Origin: Talpa occidentalis
Lineage: Eukaryota > Chordata > Mammalia > Eulipotyphla > Talpidae
NCBI RefSeq assembly: GCF_014898055.3
Contig: NW_023601433.1
Coordinates: forward strand, 86,685,106-86,749,105
Length of the DNA: 64,000 bases
Direction: 5' to 3'
Part shown: positions 61,852-64,000 of the stretch, piece after piece
How the letters are laid out: each line of letters starts with the position of its first letter
How positions within the stretch are numbered: position 1 is the stretch's first letter
Translations under genes and position numbers: made by a program
Notes under the pieces: model-generated
Database searches by the model: none
Told to the model about the DNA's origin: nothing
Seen by the model: the letters and a program-made list of their open reading frames with translations, nothing else

Positions 61852-63346
61852 ACAGGCAGAAATGGAAACTAACGAAAGGGGACAGGGAAGCATGGTGAGT
61901 TAGCTGTGGGGCGTGGCGACGAAATGCACGGGGGGCCATAGGTCCTGTTCTTGAGTTATTTGCATAAACTGATTTCTACATTCCCGAGGATTTTTTCTTG
62001 TAGATAAAAAAATCTACTTCTCAGGTGAGGAAGTAGTTGGCACTACACCTAAGGGCTGGTTTCCACTAATCTTTTCTTGGGGCCACAGTCAACCCATCCC
62101 AGCTGTGAATATTCGTCTGATTCACTGCAATTGTCAGGCTTGTAGGTGCCCCTCTGAGGAGCACAGATCTGAACTGTGAGGTCCAGGCCCACTTCTGTGG
62201 GATTTTCTTACAGACATGACATAAACCCACAGCATCAAGAAACACAAGGCTGAGCCTGTATTTTCTCTTCCTTATGATTTCACAATAACGTTTCCCTGCC
62301 CTAGCTTGCTTCATTGTCATACGCCGCATCATACCTCTAACATGCAAAGTACATTTCATCCGCTGTGTAATCAGCAAGCGCCTAGTGAACAGAAACCTAT
62401 TAGCAGTTACATTTTGGGGAAGTCAAAGTTAGGGAACGTGATGGGGCAGGGTCGGTGCCCTCGGCCTGTGTTGTTCAAGGTCAGCTGTGATTCCAAGTGG
62501 CTTCTCTGTTTACCATCTTTTTTATTTTTTAACTCTTCCCTAGATTGAAGATATGTTCAATGAAATCAGATTCAGTGAGTATGTGGACACTGGAAAGATA
62601 ATTGACAAAATCAACTTGCCAGATTTCCTCAAGGTTTACGTGAACCACAGGCCACCTTTCGGCAACACCATGTCCGGTGTCCAGGAAAGCTTCAACGTCC
62701 TCGGCTTCACCAACTCCAAGGGGAAGAAGGTCATTCGAAGAGAGGACTTCCTGAGACTGCTTCTAACCAGAGGTGAACACGTTTGTTAATACAGATGTTT
62801 TAGAACATCCCGAGCCATGGCCCCTGCAGGAGTTACGTTTGGGGAGACAGACCCCTGGGTCCCAGAACTGGGCCGGACCGGATCCGTGAGGAAGCCGCGC
62901 CCTGCCCCGGCTCGACGGGGGCCGAGGGAGGGATGATGGGGGTGCACATCACATCCCAACTTCCCCCCACGCATGGCTCAGGGTCCGCCCCACGTGTGAC
63001 ATAGGGCAGAAGTGCCGTATAGCTTGCCGGTGGTTTCTCCGCCCAGCCCCCTCCCGTTCCCTGGTTGGGGCCCCGTTCCTGGCACCCACAGGGAAGTCGG
63101 GTGCCAGTGCCCTGGGGCTCGAAGGCTACTCTGGGGTCTCGAGGAAAGGAACAGTGCACCCATTCTCTTCACCCCTCAGCACGCACCACTAAGCCCCCAC
63201 GTGGCGCGGGGCCCGGCTGAGCACCCCCCTCCCCTGTGACCCAGGTGAGCACATGACCGAGGAGGAGCTGTCCGACTGCTTTGCTACGCTGTTTGGCCTG
63301 AACCCCGAGGGGTGGAAATCCGAGCCTTCCGCCTCCTCCTTCAAAG
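17269..63346 (+). CDS. CFAP251: CFAP251 (WDR66), cilia and flagella associated protein 251, exons 1-20, 3'-partial
   Basis: CFAP251 is an axonemal WD-repeat protein. From family knowledge it sits with CFAP61 and CFAP91 in the calmodulin- and spoke-associated complex at the base of radial spoke 3, and loss in men gives multiple flagellar defects. Exons 2-20 (18690-63346) all have GT-AG borders and consistent phases; together they encode about 989 residues. Exon 1 adds a glutamate-rich head of roughly 220 codons. Domain order: acidic low-complexity head (exons 1-2), WD40 propellers (exons 3-17; clear units in exons 4, 5/6, 11, 12/13 and 16), then a helical EF-hand-like C-terminal part (exons 18-20). 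The final exon or exons, encoding the last ~35 residues in human, are beyond the window. The one abnormality is the broken reading frame in G-rich exon 1, probably an assembly problem. Confidence 0.96.
17598..17645 (+). repeat. CFAP251: (GAG)n trinucleotide repeat encoding poly-Glu
   Basis: Sixteen uninterrupted GAG units lie inside CFAP251 exon 1, within a larger imperfect GGAGGA-rich tract (about 17390-17770). In the acidic frame they encode a glutamate run. A tract of this kind is expected to vary in length between individuals and to be prone to assembly error. Confidence 0.9.
17930..18689. other. CFAP251: CFAP251 intron 1
   Basis: The CpG-rich part extends to about 18200. The rest includes the first copy (18284-18338) of a 55-bp repeat. 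Confidence 0.6.
18284..18338 (+). repeat. 55-bp direct repeat, copy 1
   Basis: Shares 53 of 55 bases with 19577-19631. Core AAGCTTCCTGGAGGAGGTGT. Confidence 0.9.
18690..19067 (+). CDS. CFAP251: CFAP251 exon 2
   Basis: The acceptor is a T-run ending TAAG (18689) and the donor GTGAGC at 19068. The exon is 126 codons, phase 0 at its end. It encodes a hydrophilic acidic stretch ([19 protein letters not shown]), then [20 protein letters not shown], and ends DASTSVYPL just before the WD region. The ending TSVYPL followed by exon 3 TMTW matches the family. Confidence 0.93.
19161..19429 (-). mobile_element. tRNA-derived SINE, type A
   Basis: Antisense, head at 19429. Imperfect flanking repeat AGAGCCTTTTAAA / AGATCCTTTTACA. 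Confidence 0.92.
19577..19631 (+). repeat. 55-bp direct repeat, copy 2
   Basis: Lies in intron 2, 1293 bp after copy 1 in the same orientation, so the pair brackets CFAP251 exon 2. Confidence 0.9.
20060..20320 (-). mobile_element. tRNA-derived SINE, type A
   Basis: Antisense, head at 20320. About 15 bases of the middle (GAAATACACTGC region) are missing. Confidence 0.92.
20430..20496 (+). repeat. GATGGT-type microsatellite
   Basis: Imperfect tandem of GATGGTG/GTGATGATG units. Confidence 0.9.
22099..22275 (-). mobile_element. tRNA-derived SINE, type A, tail half missing
   Basis: Antisense. Begins abruptly at GAGACAGAGCGGGGAGCAGA, so the 3' third is absent; head at 22275. Confidence 0.88.
22500..22830 (-). 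mobile_element. L1-like 3'-end fragment (old)
   Basis: 'GTCCTCAAGGCTCATCCAGG' and 'GGATTCTTTCATTTAACATA' are typical antisense L1 3' phrases. Confidence 0.65.
23141..23281 (+). CDS. CFAP251: CFAP251 exon 3 (start of WD region)
   Basis: The acceptor is CTGCCTTCCAG (ends 23140) and the donor GTACTG at 23282. The exon is 47 codons, phase 0 on both sides. It encodes [20 protein letters not shown], then [20 protein letters not shown] and QHHLQ. This is the first blade of the WD40 region, which completes with GH at the start of exon 4. Confidence 0.96.
23282..25074. other. CFAP251: CFAP251 intron 3
   Basis: No lineage-specific SINE. Holds an uninterrupted poly-C run (23847-23870); the remainder is GC-rich and shows no exon. 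Confidence 0.5.
23847..23870 (+). repeat. Poly-C homopolymer (24 bases)
   Basis: 24 consecutive C; a G-run on the other strand. Length is likely unreliable in assembly. Confidence 0.95.
25075..25184 (+). CDS. CFAP251: CFAP251 exon 4 (canonical WD40 unit)
   Basis: The acceptor is CGTTTCTGCAG (ends 25074) and the donor GTAGGC at 25185. It encodes a textbook WD unit: [37 protein letters not shown]. The GH and WD dipeptides are spaced as expected. The last Gly codon is split after two bases. Confidence 0.97.
26970..27233 (-). mobile_element. tRNA-derived SINE, type B
   Basis: Antisense, with an exact 16-bp duplication CACAATTCGCTTTTTT at 26954-26969 and 27234-27249. A young, nearly consensus copy. 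Confidence 0.96.
27670..28330 (-). mobile_element. L1-like 3'-end fragment, split by a SINE
   Basis: 'TTTTATCGAGGCAAAATTCA', 'AAAATCAGCCATTTTAAAGG' and 'AACACTCCATCGTATGAAGG' are antisense L1 3' phrases; the SINE at 28002-28272 interrupts them. Confidence 0.65.
28002..28272 (-). mobile_element. tRNA-derived SINE, type B
   Basis: Antisense, exact 16-bp duplication CCCTTCATCGCTTTTT at 27986-28001 and 28273-28288, inside an older L1 fragment. Confidence 0.96.
28409..28520 (+). CDS. CFAP251: CFAP251 exon 5
   Basis: The acceptor is GTGTCCACAG (ends 28408) and the donor GTGCGA at 28521. The first base completes the Gly codon of exon 4. It encodes [20 protein letters not shown] and [17 protein letters not shown], the inner strands of a WD blade whose outer strand (KLCIWKWT) is in exon 6. 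Confidence 0.96.
28722..28802 (+). CDS. CFAP251: CFAP251 exon 6
   Basis: The acceptor is GTCCCTCACAG (ends 28721) and the donor GTGAGT at 28803. The exon is 27 codons, phase 0. It encodes [20 protein letters not shown] and PEEYGLQ. It lies only 201 bp after exon 5. Confidence 0.96.
28803..31408. other. CFAP251: CFAP251 intron 6
   Basis: No SINE of the young family. A CpG-dense segment lies at about 30110-30290 and GC-rich DNA extends to about 31200; an isolated candidate regulatory region. Confidence 0.5.
31409..31486 (+). CDS. CFAP251: CFAP251 exon 7
   Basis: The acceptor is TTATATTGCAG (ends 31408) and the donor GTAAGT at 31487. The exon is 26 codons, phase 0. It encodes [20 protein letters not shown] and AIYYMW. 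Confidence 0.95.
31518..31784 (-). mobile_element. tRNA-derived SINE, type A
   Basis: Antisense, head at 31784 (GCCACCCGGGAGGTCC). It begins only about 30 bases after the exon 7 donor. Its outward flanks share an imperfect CTATTTGTTT. Confidence 0.92.
32000..32273 (-). mobile_element. tRNA-derived SINE, type A
   Basis: Antisense, head at about 32273, ending 180 bases before exon 8. Confidence 0.92.
32452..32502 (+). CDS. CFAP251: CFAP251 exon 8 (51 bp)
   Basis: The acceptor is GTACTTACCAG (ends 32451) and the donor GTGAGT at 32503. It is the smallest exon of the gene, 17 codons in phase 0: [17 protein letters not shown]. The family motif HSAPxLTEK identifies it. Skipping it would keep the frame. 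Confidence 0.94.
32503..34471. other. CFAP251: CFAP251 intron 8
   Basis: No clear repeat of the young family and no exon. Composition is mixed; a T/A-run sits at 34340-34370 ahead of exon 9. Confidence 0.5.
34472..34686 (+). CDS. CFAP251: CFAP251 exon 9
   Basis: The acceptor is TTTTGAAACAG (ends 34471), a weak pyrimidine tract, and the donor GTAATT at 34687. It encodes [40 protein letters not shown], a Pro/Ala/Thr-rich loop, then [20 protein letters not shown]. The last Ser codon is split. Confidence 0.96.
34687..36758. other. CFAP251: CFAP251 intron 9
   Basis: No young SINE and no exon seen. A poly-T run at 36219-36231 is the only simple repeat. Confidence 0.5.
36759..36953 (+). CDS. CFAP251: CFAP251 exon 10
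   Basis: The acceptor is TTGTCCATTGCAG (ends 36758) and the donor GTAAGT at 36954. It encodes [40 protein letters not shown] and a Pro-rich linker reading [17 protein letters not shown]. The [11 protein letters not shown] strand is WD-like. The last Arg codon is split. Confidence 0.97.
36954..37660. other. CFAP251: CFAP251 intron 10
   Basis: Repeat-free by eye; an AT-rich stretch (37260-37500) has the partly repeated motif AATATTTGCATGCACA. Confidence 0.5.
37661..37911 (+). CDS. CFAP251: CFAP251 exon 11 (WD40 unit)
   Basis: The acceptor is CTCGGCTCCAG (ends 37660) and the donor GTATTT at 37912. It encodes [20 protein letters not shown], then [20 protein letters not shown], a WD ending [16 protein letters not shown], and [11 protein letters not shown]. 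It is the largest exon of the WD region. Confidence 0.97.
38192..38343 (+). CDS. CFAP251: CFAP251 exon 12
   Basis: The acceptor is CTTGTGATTGCAG (ends 38191) and the donor GTAAGT at 38344. It encodes [20 protein letters not shown] and [16 protein letters not shown]. Phase 0 at its 3' end. Confidence 0.97.
38344..39115. other. CFAP251: CFAP251 intron 12
   Basis: Ordinary intron; a MIR-like phrase (TTTTCTCATCTGTAAAATGG) lies near 38965. Confidence 0.5.
39116..39289 (+). CDS. CFAP251: CFAP251 exon 13
   Basis: The acceptor is GGCTCCTATTCAG (ends 39115) and the donor GTAAGC at 39290. The exon is 58 codons, phase 0. It encodes [40 protein letters not shown] and [10 protein letters not shown]. Confidence 0.97.
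39417..39466 (+). repeat. (TG)n microsatellite
   Basis: Imperfect GTGTGAG/GTGTGT repeat. Confidence 0.9.
40020..40150 (+). repeat. MIR-like SINE relic
   Basis: 'TTAGCTGTGTGACCTTGAGC' followed by 'CTCCTCGTCTATAAAATAGG' is the classic MIR core order. Confidence 0.75.
40400..42545 (-). mobile_element. LINE-1 fragment (3' end and part of ORF2), 5'-truncated
   Basis: Antisense to CFAP251. Read on the - strand, 42545 down to about 42250 encodes a reverse-transcriptase piece with [20 protein letters not shown] and the catalytic-type FADD (in SLLFADDI). Further ORF2 and 3' UTR sequence follows to about 40400, full of stops and frameshifts. A type A SINE (41868-42117) sits inside. Dead element. Confidence 0.9.
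41868..42117 (-). mobile_element. tRNA-derived SINE, type A, nested in L1
   Basis: Antisense, head at 42117; flanks are C-rich (TTCCCCCCCTCC / CCCCTCTTTG), where the L1 sequence resumes. Confidence 0.9.
42737..42921 (+). CDS. CFAP251: CFAP251 exon 14
   Basis: The acceptor is GGGCTCTCCTGCAG (ends 42736) and the donor GTAAGC at 42922. It encodes [40 protein letters not shown] and [13 protein letters not shown], with the next Arg codon split after two bases. Confidence 0.97.
43268..43541 (-). mobile_element. tRNA-derived SINE, type A
   Basis: Antisense, head at 43541, somewhat diverged. Confidence 0.9.
44175..44531 (+). mobile_element. tRNA-derived SINE with probable 3' transduced segment
   Basis: Sense copy with a type B-like head. 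Two successive tails (ATAAATAAATAAATCTTTAA and ATAAATAAATCTTTAATAAA) are followed by about 60 bases of unique sequence starting GCTGTTGTGGGTCTCTGAAG and ending in an A-run. The exact 15-bp duplication ATAAAATTATATTCA at 44160-44174 and 44532-44546 encloses all of it. Confidence 0.9.
45305..45419 (+). CDS. CFAP251: CFAP251 exon 15
   Basis: The acceptor is CCTCTTGTGCAG (ends 45304) and the donor GTAGGG at 45420. It encodes [20 protein letters not shown] and [10 protein letters not shown]; phase 0 at its 3' end. Confidence 0.97.
45420..45960. other. CFAP251: CFAP251 intron 15
   Basis: GC-rich, no repeat recognised. Confidence 0.7.
45961..46124 (+). CDS. CFAP251: CFAP251 exon 16 (WD40 unit)
   Basis: The acceptor is ATGTTCCTTTCAG (ends 45960) and the donor GTAGGA at 46125. 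It encodes [40 protein letters not shown] and VVQWVIN. The AGGQDxSVVQW segment is the last clear WD blade. Confidence 0.97.
46480..46690 (+). repeat. MIR-like SINE relic
   Basis: Order of phrases 'AGACATGGGCTCAAGCCTGC' and 'TTCCTCATCTGTGAAATGAG' fits MIR. Confidence 0.65.
48711..48985 (+). mobile_element. tRNA-derived SINE, type A
   Basis: Sense copy with intact head (GGGCCTCCCTGGTGGCACAA) and a 17-A tail. Flanking repeat AGAATCAAGAACCAG / AGAATAGAGAACCAG with two mismatches. Confidence 0.94.
50388..50478 (+). CDS. CFAP251: CFAP251 exon 17
   Basis: The acceptor is CTTACTGTTCCAG (ends 50387) and the donor GTAACT at 50479. It completes the split Ser codon and encodes [20 protein letters not shown] and [10 protein letters not shown], ending on a codon boundary. 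Confidence 0.97.
50689..50832 (+). CDS. CFAP251: CFAP251 exon 18 (start of EF-hand-like C-terminal part)
   Basis: The acceptor is GATTTCCACGCAG (ends 50688) and the donor GTAGGG at 50833. The exon is 48 codons, phase 0. It encodes [20 protein letters not shown], then [20 protein letters not shown] and PSEEK. The helix-turn-helix pattern with [16 protein letters not shown] resembles an EF-hand of the calmodulin type (helix, then a position before a second helix) without a full calcium loop. Confidence 0.97.
51271..51556 (+). mobile_element. tRNA-derived SINE, type B
   Basis: Sense copy flanked by the long duplication AAAATGCAAGTTACTGGG (from 51255 and from 51557). Carries a small extra GGTGGC in the head and an insertion near the middle (GCTGCTCCCCAGCCACTGGA), both shared in part with the copy at 52288-52563. 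Confidence 0.95.
52053..52086. repeat. Perfect 14-bp inverted repeat (hairpin)
   Basis: GTATGTTTGGGTGT, a 6-base loop GTATGT, then ACACCCAAACATAC. Confidence 0.95.
52288..52563 (-). mobile_element. tRNA-derived SINE, type B
   Basis: Antisense, head at 52563. Has an extra GGGGAGCAGCC block in the middle, like the copy at 51271. Confidence 0.93.
52575..53860 (-). mobile_element. L1-like 3'-end fragments
   Basis: 'TTTATTGAGATGTAGTTGAC', 'GCTGAATAATATTCCACTGT' and 'GTGGTTTTGTTTGCATTTCC' occur in the order of an antisense L1 3' end, with gaps. Confidence 0.75.
53965..54243 (+). mobile_element. tRNA-derived SINE, type A
   Basis: Sense copy with a diverged head (GGCCTCTCTAGTGAGCAAGG) and tail (AAATAAATAAATAAAATCTT). 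Confidence 0.9.
54990..55190 (+). repeat. MIR-like SINE relic
   Basis: 'GTCTCCTCATCTATAAAACG' followed by 'TTATTGTGAGGACTAAATGA' fits MIR. Confidence 0.7.
56812..56840 (+). repeat. (GAAT)n microsatellite
   Basis: Imperfect GAATGAATGCATGAATGAAT array. Confidence 0.9.
61345..61620 (-). mobile_element. tRNA-derived SINE, mosaic of type B tail and type A head
   Basis: Antisense, head at 61620. The tail half carries type B marks (AGCACTGGGTACAGTCAGAA, GAGAATTCACCAGAGCC). The head half carries type A marks (CTGCGCCATGTGGGTCAG and CTTAACCCCTTGCGCCACC). Confidence 0.93.
61811..61844 (+). repeat. (AT)n microsatellite
   Basis: About 16 AT dinucleotides in a row. Confidence 0.95.
62544..62772 (+). 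CDS. CFAP251: CFAP251 exon 19 (EF-hand-like)
   Basis: The acceptor is CTCTTCCCTAG (ends 62543) and the donor GTGAAC at 62773. It encodes [40 protein letters not shown], and [20 protein letters not shown]. The last stretch aligns with an EF-hand loop but has Thr/Asn instead of Asp at position 1 and Lys instead of Gly at position 6, so calcium binding there is doubtful. It follows an 11.7 kb intron, the largest of the window. Confidence 0.97.
62773..63244. other. CFAP251: CFAP251 intron 19
   Basis: 472 bp, GC-rich, no repeat. Its first ten bases resemble the first ten of exon 20. Confidence 0.85.
63245..63346 (+). CDS. CFAP251: CFAP251 exon 20
   Basis: The acceptor is CCTGTGACCCAG (ends 63244) and the donor GTATGG at 63347. 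It encodes [20 protein letters not shown] and [14 protein letters not shown], with the next codon split. The exon starts GTGAGC, itself donor-like. It is 102 bp, so skipping it keeps the frame. The protein continues beyond the window. Confidence 0.95.
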
Positions 63347-64000
63347 GTATGGGCCACCTCCCAGGGCGCGCACCGCGCAGCAAGTCTGTGGGCTCACGAC
63401 GACATGGACGTGTTATGAAAAGACTGGCTGGTGGCGAAGGTGGAAGAGCCGTGCGCCCCCAAGCTGTCGGGCTGCTCCCCACTGCGTTGCTCCTTCCTCC
63501 GGGGTGGGTGGATGTGGCCCTCGCGGAGGATACAGCTGGGAAGCTGTTCCAGGAGAGGCATTGGCCAGAGAGCCCAGGATGAGGAGGGGGGCGACTCGAC
63601 ATCTGAGGATCATCTGCCCTCCCTCCTGCCTGAGGGCGTCCCCGGCCTGGGCTGGTTCACGGGAGGCAGGAAAATGGCCCTGAAGTTAGGGCTGGGAATG
63701 GAAACCCAGAGGAATCCATCCGAACGCGGCTCCAGGCTGGCGTGTGGGAACGCGGGCGCTGGACACCCAGGTCTGGAGGCGGGACACCTGGCCCGGCTCC
63801 CCACGCCTCCTTTCTCTGTCCAGCCCCAGCGTGGGCTCGGCAGCGCTCCCACGCTCGGCGCATTCTGCACGCCAGTGTCCGGCGGGCCGTGTCCTCTCCC
63901 CACCGGGCCCCAGCCCGCCCATCCTGGCGTCCGTCGGGGCCCAGAAGGTCGCGTCCCCCGTGGTCGGGCCCTTGCGTTGTGTTCCTACATGTCTCGAAAG
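63347..64000. other. CFAP251: CFAP251 intron 20 (5' part)
   Basis: GC-rich sequence to the end of the window, with no further CFAP251 exon. The final exon encoding the conserved C-terminus must lie downstream. Confidence 0.7.

Larger units (their letters stand above)
50833..62543. other. CFAP251: CFAP251 intron 18 (11.7 kb)
   Basis: The largest intron. Contains four SINEs, antisense L1 3' fragments (52575-53860, about 58240-58700), a MER5-like piece near 54690-54800, MIR-like pieces (about 54990-55190, 61000-61200), an AATG-type repeat (56812-56840) and an (AT)n repeat. 56850-60800 is GC-rich and mostly single-copy by eye with no exon I can support. Confidence 0.5.

Overview
This is a mammalian (placental) nuclear genomic window holding parts of two neighbouring genes on the + strand: the 3' part of PSMD9 (exons 2-6; exon 1 lies upstream of base 1) and most of CFAP251/WDR66 (20 coding exons; the last one or two lie beyond base 64000). 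The calls rest on translated exons that I recognise as close orthologues of the human proteins, with GT-AG introns and mostly phase-consistent junctions. The same gene order, PSMD9 then CFAP251, is found at human 12q24.31.

Layout. 1-3480 is PSMD9 intron 1, whose GC-rich first ~140 bases look like the edge of the PSMD9 promoter CpG island. PSMD9 exons lie at 3481-3583, 6820-7031, 9256-9357, 14291-14379 and 14680-14707 (stop), with a poly(A) signal at 15030. A 2.2 kb intergenic gap follows. A CpG island (about 16380-18200) contains a ciliary-type X-box (16506) and the CFAP251 start codon (17269). Exon 1 encodes a glutamate-rich head whose reading frame is not continuous as given. Exons 2-20 run from 18690 to 63346 and encode the end of the acidic head, the WD40-repeat region and the start of the C-terminal EF-hand-like region.

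Function. PSMD9 (p27, yeast Nas2) is an assembly chaperone of the 26S proteasome base. CFAP251 belongs to the calmodulin- and spoke-associated complex at the base of radial spoke 3 in motile cilia and sperm flagella. The two are neighbours, not a functional unit: PSMD9 is a housekeeping gene, while the X-box suggests RFX control of CFAP251.

Repeats. Introns are filled with one lineage-specific tRNA-derived SINE, 23 recognisable copies in 64 kb. It comes in two main types. Type A has a head beginning GGCCTCCCTGGTGGC and a 3' part 'GTACCCCAGTTCTTGTATGC'. Type B has a head beginning GGCCTCCCCTGGTGG and a 3' part 'TGTACCCAGTGCTTGTATAA'. Both end in TAAATAAATAAATCTTTAA plus an A-run. I could not match the family to SINEs I know from primates, rodents, carnivores, ruminants/whales, pigs, horses or vespertilionid bats, so I do not name the order. 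Older material includes antisense L1 3'-end fragments, one L1 ORF2 fragment, a MaLR-type LTR, MIR-like pieces and microsatellites.

I see no bacterial or phage-type system, no CRISPR, and no further protein-coding gene. The most interesting items are the SINE family (with a probable 3' transduction and a mosaic copy), the promoter X-box, the frame breaks in the G-rich exon 1, and the donor-like start of CFAP251 exon 20.
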